Assembly: GCA_017455005.1 (NCBI GenBank)
Contig: JAFTBX010000035.1
Span: 1 to 42,575, forward strand
Reading direction: 5' to 3'
Length of the DNA: 42,575 bases
Source of the DNA: Lachnospiraceae bacterium
GTDB lineage: Bacteria; Bacillota; Clostridia; Lachnospirales; Lachnospiraceae
Positions 7,199 to 15,061 of the stretch are shown here, piece by piece; positions within the stretch are counted from its first letter, which is position 1, and the number at the start of each line of letters is the position of its first letter. Below the pieces are notes generated by a model that was not told where the DNA came from, did not search any database, and saw nothing but the letters and a program-made list of their open reading frames with translations. The position numbers were made by a program, and so were the translations under genes.

Positions 7199-8323
7199 CT
7201 ACAACTCTTTGGTCTGCAGCCCGATATTGGAAACCAATCCTATTCCAAGATAAAGCGAAAGCAATGATGATGCTCCACGGCTGAAAAACGGAAGCGTCAC
7301 ACCCGTATTCGGAAACAATGCGGTTGCGACAGCAATGTTGGTAAATGTCTGAAAGCCGATCCAGGCAGCCACCCCTGTACAGATAATTGCCCCGGCGAGA
7401 TTTTTGGACTTGCCGGCGATCCAAAGGATGACGAGGATCAGCGCAAGATACAGGCAGAGGATCGCCAGACAGCCGCGAAATCCGAGTTCCTCTCCCATGA
7501 TTGCGAAGATGAAGTCTGTATCTTCCTCAATCAGGAAATTGCCTGCTTTTACTGATCCGATATCCGTGTTGTAAAGACCCTTTCCGAAAAATCCGCCGGA
7601 ACCGATCGCCATGATCGAGTTGGCCTGCTGGAAAAAGGTGTCTGAATACTCTGTCGGATAAAGAAAGCTCAGGATTCGGTTCTTCTGATAGTCCTGAATA
7701 AACGGGATCAGCTGGTAGTTGTCCGTTGTAAACAGGAAAATGATGAGTCCCGCAAAGATTGCGATCAAAACACCGAAGATCAAAATCCATGTTATGCTCA
7801 GTCCGGAGACCAAAAGCATTGCTGCAAATATAACTGTAAGAATAATGGTGGTACTTAAATTCGGCTCAATAAAAACGAGCAGTGCCGGAATGGCGAAAAG
7901 CAAAATTGCGAGAAACAGGTTTCTGGGCTCATTGACCCGGTCCTTAAGCCTTCCGAAAAGACCGCCGAAAAACACGATCAGTCCTGCTTTTACGAACTCC
8001 GCAGGCTGGATCTGGCCTATGACCGGTAGAACGATCCATCTGCCGGCGCCTTTATGAACGGCTCCCCAGATGGCAACTGCAACAAGCATGATCAGTACGA
8101 TAATGTAGAAAAGCGAATTGTAGCGGATCAGGCGGTTATAATCAATAAATGATATGACCAGGCACAGACCGAAGCCGACAAGCGAGCCGATGATCTGTCT
8201 TGATACGATCGCCGTGTCCATATTCGAAGCAGACCGGAGGATCAGCACGCCCAGGAAATTCAGGACGGCGACCACGGCCAGCAGAAACAGACTATGCGCT
8301 TTTATACTGTACTTAAACTTCAT
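7199..8323 (-). CDS. rodA: RodA, SEDS-family peptidoglycan glycosyltransferase
   Basis: 374 residues with about ten membrane segments. RodA polymerises lipid II into glycan strands during side-wall growth, working with the class B PBP encoded just upstream (mrdA). Recognisable pieces are DYNRLIRYN, RWIVLPVIGQIQPAEFVK, the extracellular loop IGSGGFFGKGLYNTDI, EEDTDFIFAIMGEELGF and FPNTGVTLPFFSRGASS, which are RodA/FtsW signatures. Length fits RodA. The ATG at 8323 has no Shine-Dalgarno site, and the -10 box ends only 15 bases before it, so the message is nearly leaderless. mgsA follows after 50 bases. Confidence 0.93.
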   Translation of the reverse strand: MKFKYSIKAHSLFLLAVVAVLNFLGVLILRSASNMDTAIVSRQIIGSLVGFGLCLVISFIDYNRLIRYNSLFYIIVLIMLVAVAIWGAVHKGAGRWIVLPVIGQIQPAEFVKAGLIVFFGGLFGRLKDRVNEPRNLFLAILLFAIPALLVFIEPNLSTTIILTVIFAAMLLVSGLSITWILIFGVLIAIFAGLIIFLFTTDNYQLIPFIQDYQKNRILSFLYPTEYSDTFFQQANSIMAIGSGGFFGKGLYNTDIGSVKAGNFLIEEDTDFIFAIMGEELGFRGCLAILCLYLALILVILWIAGKSKNLAGAIICTGVAAWIGFQTFTNIAVATALFPNTGVTLPFFSRGASSLLSLYLGIGLVSNIGLQTKEL

Positions 8324-8338
8324 ACTTGTTCAATATAT

Positions 8339-8367
8339 ATTATACTCTGCTAACGCGTGATTGTCAC
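8339..8367 (-). promoter_or_regulatory. Sigma-A promoter of rodA
   Basis: Minus strand: -35 GTGACA (8362-8367), 17-base spacer, -10 TATAAT (8339-8344). Expected transcription start is about 9 bases before the rodA ATG. Confidence 0.7.
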
Positions 8368-8440
8368 GAAAAAACAACACGAAAAATGCCAATTTGTCAC
8401 GATTTATGACAACAAATTAACGAATTATGTCTTTTTGTCA
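8361..8440. repeat. Cluster of four TTGTCA / TGACAA sites upstream of rodA
   Basis: TTGTCA at 8361-8366, 8394-8399 and 8435-8440 and its complement TGACAA at 8407-8412. Two copies extend to TTGTCACGA; the second and third form an inverted pair with a 7-base gap. The first overlaps the rodA -35 box. The layout resembles multiple operator sites for one DNA-binding protein. Confidence 0.45.
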
Positions 8441-8449
8441 TCATTTTGA

Positions 8450-8488
8450 AGCAAAAACGCTTTGGCAGAGGCCGGATCGGCCCCTGCC
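8450..8488 (-). terminator. Intrinsic terminator after mrdA
   Basis: Stem of 11 pairs (one G-U) GGCAGGGGCCG / CGGCCTCTGCC with a 3-base loop (8464-8488), then AAAGCGTTTTTG on the minus strand. It separates radC-mreCD-mrdA from rodA. Confidence 0.7.
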
Positions 8489-8502
8489 CATAGTGTATTT
8501 CT

Positions 8503-11427
8503 TTAACCGCCGACGACATTGATGATCTCAATGCCACGCGCGTTGCCATTGATGATCGACGGAAGGTCGATCTCACCATAGTAGTAATCGTAGACACGCC
8601 TTGCGAGTCGCGCCGCGTTACCTGAAGAATATCCAAACGGGATAACGACGGTTACTGCGATCTCGGGATCGTCATAGGGCGCGTAACTGATAAACTCAGC
8701 ATGGTTGCCGCGGGTCTTTACCTCCTCGGCGGTACCTGTCTTGCCGGCGACCTCAACGGTCGTATACCCCTGGAATACTCTGCTGGCGACACCGGTCGTA
8801 ATGACGGAACGGATACCGCTTCTGACGATCCTCCATGTTGAGTCCATCAGCTGAACGGTGTCGATCTGTTCTGCCGGGAATGTCTGGATCAGATTGCCGT
8901 CCGGATCCGTTTCCTTCTTAAGCAGCGTAAGGTTGAAGAGCCTGCCGTTCGCAAGCGCGGTCGCGTACCTTGCGAGCTGAACATTGTTATAGGAGTTGGT
9001 ACCCTGACCAAACGCGGAACGCTCCGGATCAGAGTCGGTCATGTGCGGTTCTTTTTCGTCGATCTGGATACCGCTGACACGGTCGAGACCAAACATGGAT
9101 ATATATTTCTGCAGACGCTCGATACCGAGGTTTGTCGAGTAGACCTCCTCTCCCGTTTCCGGGTCTCTGGTCGTAGCGAGCCTGTGGCCGTACTCCGCAA
9201 AGCTGTAGTTGCAGGAGTTTTCAATCGCACCCGCAACTGTCAGCGCCTCATGACCGGGTCGGCCGATCCAGCACTTGATGTTGGGTTCCACTTCTTCATA
9301 TACACCGGAACAAAATACGGTCTCGTCGATGCCGACAGCACCTTCTTCAAGGACAGCAGCAGCTGCGAGGGGCTTAAATGTGGAGCCGGGCGCCTTGTTG
9401 GTCTGCGTCGCGGAATTGATCAGCGGAAGGGACTGGTCATGCAGGCATGCGTTAAAATATTCGCGGTCGTTGATACGGTTATTGTCATAACCCGGGTAAG
9501 CAACGAGGGCACGCACATCGCCCGTATTGACATCGGTAATGACGACGGAACCCATACAGGGATCCAGCGCCAGCTGAGCCGGCGTAATGTCGATATCCTT
9601 GATACGGTCGATCAGGAACTGGTAGGCATAGTCCTCACCGTTCATGTCAAGCGCATTGTAAAGCTCCGCATTTTCCGCGAGAACGCCCTGCTCGTAGAGC
9701 GCCATGCAAAGAAGCCTTCCGGAAAGACCTTCTCTTCCGATCAGCATATACCGGTAGATCAGTTTGTTGAACTCCCGGTCATTTTCCAGGTCCGAAAGGA
9801 TCTGCTCGGAGATCCTTTCATAGATATCTTCCGCGTCACGATACTTCTCGTCATCGCTCAGATCCAGACTGTCAACATTGACCCATCCCTCGGATATACC
9901 GGAGTAAATATAGTCGCGCAGGCTGATCGTATCATTCTTCCAGCTTAAATAGCTTTCTCCGTAAACATCGATCTTGTTCTTATCAATGATGCCGGTCGAG
10001 CTCTGTCCGAGGTAATCATTGATATAAGCCATATAGGCGACGTATTCGGTGGAAAGCTCCGCAAGCGGTACGCCGTAGCCGCTGGTCAGTTCATAACGGA
10101 TCCTGTCCATGACGGTGCTTTTATGTCTGGTAAATGCCTCCGCGATCTGCGCTTCCGCCGGTCCGCGGTTTTCCACATCAAAGAAATGCTCCGTGTCGAG
10201 GATGTTGTTGTTGATGAACTGGTAGTAAGCCTCATCGACGGAGATCACGATCTCGGAGGACTCCTCCGGAAGCTCTATGTCCGCAGCCGCCATGTTGACG
10301 ATCTTATTCGCGAGGATACCCGCGAGCTGCTGCTCCAGAAGATGGTAGACGCCGATCTGGAGGTTCTGCTGAATCGTCAGATAGAAGTCGTTGCCGGCAG
10401 AAGGCTGCGTTTCGTTGATGATCTCCAGGATCTGCCCGTAGTTATCGACGTGCATGTCACGCTGGCCCTTGCTGCCCTGCAGATGCTGCTCCATCGTCTT
10501 TTCAATGCCGGTGGCGCCGACAAGATCCGTGATCATATAATCGGGGTTGGTCTTCTGCAGCTCTTTCAGCCTTGTCTCGTCCTGAATCGCGCCGGTGTAA
10601 CCGATGATATGCGAAAAGTACTTTGCGTTATTGTAGCGACGGATATAGGACTCTTCTACGCTCATGCCTCTGAGTTCACCCTGATTTTCAAGGAGCTCCG
10701 CCATACAGTTTTCGTCGATGTCCTCGGCGATCGTACTGGTCTCATAGCGCTGGAACGCCGTCTGCCGCATCGCGAACAGGATCTTGACCATGTCGAGCAT
10801 GGTCTTGTCGTCCGGGATGACCGGTGCGCCGGCGTCGTCCTTGATGGAGTCAAAGGCGTAGTCATGCGCTTTTTTGCGGAAGGCTTCCTCCGCGGTCATC
10901 GAAGAAGGATACTTCACCTCTCCGTTTTCGTCCGCCTTATCAAGCTCCGATGATGAAGTACCGTATACATTGGCGATAAAACGCCTCCTTGCGGACTCGC
11001 TCGTTGTCGTAAAACGGAACGTGCCGTCCTCGTTCAGCGCAACTTCAAAACGTGTGACGATATTGACGTTGTGCTTTTCCAGGATCGTCGCCAGCTTGAA
11101 AAGCATCAGGTTACGTTCATTGTAGGACTTATATGCGCCGTTATCCGCGATAACCACGTTGTACGCGAGACGGTTATATGCAAGAAGGTTGCCGTCCGCG
11201 TCGTAGATATTGCCTCTGGCACCGGGAATCTTGATCGAACGTTCGGTCATCTCGATAAACTGATCCGAATAAGAGTCGCCCTCGACCACCTGAAGATTAT
11301 AGAGTTTATTCATCAGGATGCCGAAAAGACATACAAAAAACAGGCCCAGCGCTGCAAGACGTATCTGCAGCGGATGGTCCAGTTTCTCGTGGATCAGTCC
11401 GAATATGTCTTTAAGTCTCTCCCGCAA
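8503..11427 (-). CDS. mrdA: Penicillin-binding protein 2 (class B PBP), unusually long
   Basis: 974 residues. Transpeptidase that cross-links new side-wall peptidoglycan, partner of RodA. One membrane anchor (about residues 24-44), then the dimerisation/pedestal domain (ARGNIYDADGNLLAYN at about 70) and the transpeptidase domain with SxxK at 682-685 (GSTFK), SxN at 738-740 (SCN) and KTG at 896-898. Class B elongation PBPs are usually 600-750 residues. The excess is mainly a helical, acidic block of about 250 residues (roughly 370-622) between YLTIQQNLQIGVYHLL and GSVVITDVNTGDVRA, two segments normally almost adjacent. The start is TTG at 11427, with AAGGAG 5 bases upstream. It lies 11 bases after mreD. 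Confidence 0.93.
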   Translation of the reverse strand: MRERLKDIFGLIHEKLDHPLQIRLAALGLFFVCLFGILMNKLYNLQVVEGDSYSDQFIEMTERSIKIPGARGNIYDADGNLLAYNRLAYNVVIADNGAYKSYNERNLMLFKLATILEKHNVNIVTRFEVALNEDGTFRFTTTSESARRRFIANVYGTSSSELDKADENGEVKYPSSMTAEEAFRKKAHDYAFDSIKDDAGAPVIPDDKTMLDMVKILFAMRQTAFQRYETSTIAEDIDENCMAELLENQGELRGMSVEESYIRRYNNAKYFSHIIGYTGAIQDETRLKELQKTNPDYMITDLVGATGIEKTMEQHLQGSKGQRDMHVDNYGQILEIINETQPSAGNDFYLTIQQNLQIGVYHLLEQQLAGILANKIVNMAAADIELPEESSEIVISVDEAYYQFINNNILDTEHFFDVENRGPAEAQIAEAFTRHKSTVMDRIRYELTSGYGVPLAELSTEYVAYMAYINDYLGQSSTGIIDKNKIDVYGESYLSWKNDTISLRDYIYSGISEGWVNVDSLDLSDDEKYRDAEDIYERISEQILSDLENDREFNKLIYRYMLIGREGLSGRLLCMALYEQGVLAENAELYNALDMNGEDYAYQFLIDRIKDIDITPAQLALDPCMGSVVITDVNTGDVRALVAYPGYDNNRINDREYFNACLHDQSLPLINSATQTNKAPGSTFKPLAAAAVLEEGAVGIDETVFCSGVYEEVEPNIKCWIGRPGHEALTVAGAIENSCNYSFAEYGHRLATTRDPETGEEVYSTNLGIERLQKYISMFGLDRVSGIQIDEKEPHMTDSDPERSAFGQGTNSYNNVQLARYATALANGRLFNLTLLKKETDPDGNLIQTFPAEQIDTVQLMDSTWRIVRSGIRSVITTGVASRVFQGYTTVEVAGKTGTAEEVKTRGNHAEFISYAPYDDPEIAVTVVIPFGYSSGNAARLARRVYDYYYGEIDLPSIINGNARGIEIINVVGG

Positions 11428-11438
11428 TTGCTCTCCTT

Positions 11439-11975
11439 TTATGCCGCGCTCTGGCCTCTCAGTTCATCGATCCTGTCCATCCTGCGGTTCGCCGCAAGCA
11501 GCAGCCGGTAGACGACAAGCGTTACCAGCAGGGTGAAAAAGATCTCCGGAATAATGATGTGCACAAGCGAATAATTGAAATACAGCTCTCCGATCGTCAT
11601 ATACCGATAAGCCAGGATCGCGAAGTTATAAAAAACCTCGCTGACCAGGCACAGCAGCAGCGGCAGGATGATCGAATCCGACCGGTAGGTATGGCTGAAC
11701 AGACCGCTGAAAAATCCCAGATAGCTGTAGATCAGAACAAACAGCCCGAAAGGTTCCGTGTAAAACAGGTCCATCATGAGTCCCGCAAAAAGGCCGCAGA
11801 GGATCCCCCACTCTGTTCCGTAGATGAATCCGTACGAAAAGGTGATGATCAGGATCAGATTGGGTACTGCCGCGAAAAACGTAAGAAACGGAAATACGCA
11901 GGTCTGCAGGATAAATGCCGCCACGACCAGCAGGAAATAGATCAGTATTCTTTTGGCGATGACTTTGAGCTTCAT
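11439..11975 (-). CDS. mreD: Rod shape-determining protein MreD
   Basis: 178 residues, about five membrane helices, with the family's FPFLTFFAAVPNLILI, FSYGFIYGTEWGILCGLFAG and MMDLFYTEPFG stretches (the GxxxGLxxDLFY-type region is the MreD mark). MreD is an integral membrane part of the elongation complex and acts with MreC to control the RodA-PBP2 synthase. I place the start at the ATG whose A is shared with the TGA stop of mreC (TGATG), which implies translational coupling; a TTG one codon upstream is also possible. Confidence 0.9.
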   Translation of the reverse strand: MKLKVIAKRILIYFLLVVAAFILQTCVFPFLTFFAAVPNLILIITFSYGFIYGTEWGILCGLFAGLMMDLFYTEPFGLFVLIYSYLGFFSGLFSHTYRSDSIILPLLLCLVSEVFYNFAILAYRYMTIGELYFNYSLVHIIIPEIFFTLLVTLVVYRLLLAANRRMDRIDELRGQSAA

Positions 11976-12829
11976 CAAAGATCCCCGGGCGTCACAACGC
12001 CGTCTTCCGTCTTCACCTGGGTGATGACGAGTACTTCCTGTATGTTATCGAAATCAGCGACCGGGATCAGCTTGCCCGACTTGGTAAGGTGCTGACTGTT
12101 GATGCTGATATCCGACGCATAGCCGATCAGGATACCGGGCAGGAACTTGGTGCTTAAGGGCGAAGTGATGACAGCGTCACCGTCGTTGAATACAGCATTT
12201 TTATCAATGTTCGTGATGTTGAGAGTACCGTCCTCATACGCCGTAATGTTGCCCTGCACAAGGCAGGTGTCCGAACTGTACTGGGACATTGCGTATACGT
12301 TGGACTCATCGTCGATAATGGAACGGACGGTCGCGTAATTGGCGCCGACTTCCGTTACGATGCCGACCAGGCCGCCGCCGCAGAGGACATTCATATCTCT
12401 TGTGATACCGTCAGCCAGTCCTTTATCGATGCGGAATACCCGAAACCACTTCTGCGAATCCCTCGCGATGACCCTTGCAGCCACCTTCGGATACTGCATA
12501 TAATCCTGATCGAGTTCATAAAGGGCGCGCAGGCGCTCAAGCTCGAGCATATCCGAACGAAGCCGGTTGTTTTCTTCCGTCAGTACTTCAAGACGGCCCT
12601 GCAGGCGTTCGTTCTCCGCATAGACCTCATGAAGATGCCGCTGCTCCCTGATCCTGTTCGATACAGTAGTGCCGAAACGGTTGATGCCGCTTTGGATGGG
12701 CGTCAGAAAATAGCCCGCATAATAGCGGACCGGTTCCAGCACGGAGCTTTGCACATAGCTTACGACCATCAGAAAGCCGCAAAGGATCGTGATGACGATC
12801 AGTATATTTTTAGAAAGTCTGTTTTTCAA
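11975..12829 (-). CDS. mreC: Rod shape-determining protein MreC
   Basis: 284 residues. A short cytoplasmic start, a membrane helix (about 8-25), a coiled coil (about 62-110, RLQGRLEVLTEENNRLR...) and the paired beta-barrel domain (VAARVIARDSQKWFR, GIVTEVGANYATVRSI, SPLSTKFLPGILIGY). MreC sits outside the membrane and activates the PBP2-RodA pair. The start codon is TTG and overlaps the TGA stop of radC (TTGA), so translation is probably coupled. mreB, which usually precedes mreC, is missing. Confidence 0.92.
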   Translation of the reverse strand: MKNRLSKNILIVITILCGFLMVVSYVQSSVLEPVRYYAGYFLTPIQSGINRFGTTVSNRIREQRHLHEVYAENERLQGRLEVLTEENNRLRSDMLELERLRALYELDQDYMQYPKVAARVIARDSQKWFRVFRIDKGLADGITRDMNVLCGGGLVGIVTEVGANYATVRSIIDDESNVYAMSQYSSDTCLVQGNITAYEDGTLNITNIDKNAVFNDGDAVITSPLSTKFLPGILIGYASDISINSQHLTKSGKLIPVADFDNIQEVLVITQVKTEDGVVTPGDL

Positions 12830-13623
12830 TAAGCAATACCGGTTTCTTCTGCCATAACGCCGTCCGGCGTTTCATAGATAAACTTGAAATCCGCGACATC
12901 GGTTTCTTCCGGAACGCCGTCCAGCTGTTCCATAATGCCGCTGTCGACGAAACTGATGAAGCAGTTGTCGCCAATGATAATCGAATCACGAATCGGAATA
13001 TTCATCATGCGTCCGCACCGCATCAGATTGAAGGTCATGACAATGTCGTCATTGCTTGGCGTCGGCCGCCCGCTCGGATGATTGTGGATCATGATAAAAG
13101 CAGCCGCGCGGTTCTTAAGTGCTGCCGTAAAGATCTCCCTGGAGGATACCGCAGAACGGTTGACCGTACCGCGGCTCACCATCACGCTCCGGATAAAACG
13201 GTTACGGGAATCAAGCAGCATGAGATGCACTTCCTCTTCGTTGGCGTGGCGCAGATGCTCCATATAGTAGCCGGCAACAGACGCGGGATCATTGAGCTTT
13301 AAGTGCTCTTCCGCCCTGCGTCGGGAAATACGCCTGGATATCTCGGCAACGCACAACAACTGGAGAGCCTTGACTCTTCCGACGCCTTTGATGGCCTTAT
13401 AGTCCTCCTGGCTCCAGTGCATAAGCCGAAGCAGGCCATCCGTGCTGTCCTCGGAATAAAGGATCTCCTCTGCAAGCAAGACTGCGGACTTTTCCCTGGA
13501 GCCGGTCTTCAGGATCACAGCCAAAAGCTCGGCATCCGTAAGCGCTTCCACCCCGCAGGCTTCGCATTTTTCGTATGGACGCAGATCCGCCGGGAGATCC
13601 GCGATCAGTTTGTGTTCTGGCAT
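12826..13623 (-). CDS. radC: RadC family JAMM/MPN+ protein
   Basis: 265 residues. An N-terminal helix-hairpin-helix region (LTDAELLAVILKTGS, about 28-42; KGVGRVKALQLL, about 78-90) is followed by the MPN+ metalloprotease-like core with the zinc motif HNHPSGRPTPSNDD. The biochemical role of RadC is unsettled; the old DNA-repair name is not well supported. Position directly before mreC is common in Firmicutes, though mreB normally lies between. It has its own promoter (13665-13693) and heads the radC-mreC-mreD-mrdA unit. Confidence 0.92.
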   Translation of the reverse strand: MPEHKLIADLPADLRPYEKCEACGVEALTDAELLAVILKTGSREKSAVLLAEEILYSEDSTDGLLRLMHWSQEDYKAIKGVGRVKALQLLCVAEISRRISRRRAEEHLKLNDPASVAGYYMEHLRHANEEEVHLMLLDSRNRFIRSVMVSRGTVNRSAVSSREIFTAALKNRAAAFIMIHNHPSGRPTPSNDDIVMTFNLMRCGRMMNIPIRDSIIIGDNCFISFVDSGIMEQLDGVPEETDVADFKFIYETPDGVMAEETGIAY

Positions 13624-13664
13624 ATAAAAAATATCTTTTTCCGGCTAGGAACGATCACGCGCAT

Positions 13665-13693
13665 ATTCTACCACAAATAAAAATCGGTGTGAA
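13665..13693 (-). promoter_or_regulatory. Sigma-A promoter of the radC-mreCD-mrdA unit
   Basis: Minus strand: -35 TTCACA (13688-13693), 17-base spacer, -10 TAGAAT (13665-13670) preceded by TGG (extended -10). The -35 box lies inside the terminator hairpin of the preceding unit. Confidence 0.6.
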
Positions 13694-13706
13694 CAAATCA
13701 CACCGA
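13672..13706 (-). terminator. Intrinsic terminator of the long flippase-to-ynbB unit
   Basis: Stem TCGGTGTGA / TCACACCGA (13684-13706), followed on the minus strand by TTTTTATTTG. The plus-strand side also has an A/T-rich flank, but no plus-strand gene needs it. Confidence 0.88.
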
Positions 13707-13780
13707 AAATTTAGATAAAATTAAAGAGTGTGTACTGCGTATGAACGTGGCGTGAAAACGCGTTTGCCTCATGTATGCGG

Positions 13781-15061
13781 TCAGAGCTCCAGGAAGCCGT
13801 CTTCCAGCATCTGCTGACAGCTCATAACTACGCCGAGCTTGGAGTGCGGATACGTGATGCCGCCCTGGAAGAATACGGTATATGGATCGCGGAGCGGTCC
13901 GTCGGCGCTCAGTTCGATGGATGAGCCGCTGATAAAGCTGCCGTTTGCCATGATGATATCACTGTCATATCCGGGCATCGGGCTGGGTTCCGGCGCCACG
14001 AACGCGTCGACTGCAGAAGCCCTCTGTACGCCGCGGCAGAAGGATATGATCTTCTCCGGGCTTCCGAGCGTGATCGCCTCAATGATGTCATATCGGGGAT
14101 CCGAGGATCCCGGAGCAGCAGGATAACCGAGACGCTCATAGACCGCGGCTGCAAGCATGGCGCCCTTCACGGCGCCTGCCGTCACGGTCGGGGAAAGGAA
14201 GATGCCCTGATAAAGCAGACGGTTATTGCCTAGGGACGGTCCGAGTTCCTTCTCAAGTCCCGGTCCGGTAAGACGGGCCGCGGCTCGTCCCACGCACTCT
14301 TCTGTTCCCGCTATGTATCCGCCGACCGGTGCGATGCCGCCGCCGGGGTTCTTGATCAGCGAGCCGACGACCATATCCGCGCCGACTTCCGAAGGCTCGA
14401 TCGTCTCTGTAAACTCTCCGTAGCAGTTGTCGACCATGACGATGACATCCTTTTTCACGGTACGGATGAACCTGATCAGTTCACCGATCTCTGCAGTGGA
14501 AAATGTCCTTCTCGCGGAATAACCGCGGCTTCTTTGGATCTCGACAAGACGGGTCTTTTCATTGATCGTGGCACGAATTCCTTCAAAATCAAACCCGCCG
14601 TCCGGCAGCAGCTCCACTGAACGGAAGCCCACACCGTACTCTTTCAGCGATCCCCTGGCGCCGCTCAGTCCGATGACAGTCTGCAGCGTATCGTAGGGCA
14701 TCCCGACCGGTGAAAGGATCTCATCTCCCGGGCGCGTATTTCCAAACAGCGCGACAGTAAGCGCATGCGTACCGCAGACGATCTGGCTTCTGACCAATGC
14801 GTCTTCCGTACGGAATATATCGGCATAGACTTTTTCCAGACGGTCTCTTCCGAAGTCATCATATCCGTATCCGGTGGTCTCGAGCATACATGCGCCGGAA
14901 ATACCGTTTTCCTGCATCGCGCGGATGACCTTCAGCTGATTATACTCCGCAGTTTCATCTATCTTACGGAAATGCTCCTGCAGGCGGTCCTCTTCTTCAC
15001 GGACCAGCGCAGCAATGCGTTCATCCACGCCGAACATCCGGTAAATGTTTTCTGATCTCAT
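13781..15061 (-). CDS. Methionine gamma-lyase family protein (YnbB-like, 'aluminium resistance protein')
   Basis: 426 residues, PLP enzyme of the cystathionine/methionine lyase superfamily. The marks are CGTHALTVALFG (about 96-107, cofactor phosphate pocket), VEIQRSRGYSARR, VDNCYGEF (Asp211 toward the pyridine nitrogen) and VGSLIKNPGGG with Lys237 as the likely Schiff-base lysine. The exact reaction of this branch is not known; the aluminium-resistance name is a legacy label. It follows miaA as in Bacillus relatives. The ATG at 15061 has AAGGAGA 8 bases upstream, which puts the start inside the last 41 bases of miaA. The last gene of the unit. Confidence 0.88.
   Translation of the reverse strand: MRSENIYRMFGVDERIAALVREEEDRLQEHFRKIDETAEYNQLKVIRAMQENGISGACMLETTGYGYDDFGRDRLEKVYADIFRTEDALVRSQIVCGTHALTVALFGNTRPGDEILSPVGMPYDTLQTVIGLSGARGSLKEYGVGFRSVELLPDGGFDFEGIRATINEKTRLVEIQRSRGYSARRTFSTAEIGELIRFIRTVKKDVIVMVDNCYGEFTETIEPSEVGADMVVGSLIKNPGGGIAPVGGYIAGTEECVGRAAARLTGPGLEKELGPSLGNNRLLYQGIFLSPTVTAGAVKGAMLAAAVYERLGYPAAPGSSDPRYDIIEAITLGSPEKIISFCRGVQRASAVDAFVAPEPSPMPGYDSDIIMANGSFISGSSIELSADGPLRDPYTVFFQGGITYPHSKLGVVMSCQQMLEDGFLEL

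Noticed and set aside
6759..7424. Longer form of MgsA starting at 7424
   Set aside because: The upstream residues lie inside rodA in another frame; the ATG at 7148 has a strong ribosome site and the family N-terminus.
9043..9948. Plus-strand open frame of about 300 codons opposite mrdA
   Set aside because: Covers the transpeptidase and insertion region of mrdA; no start signal and no domain.
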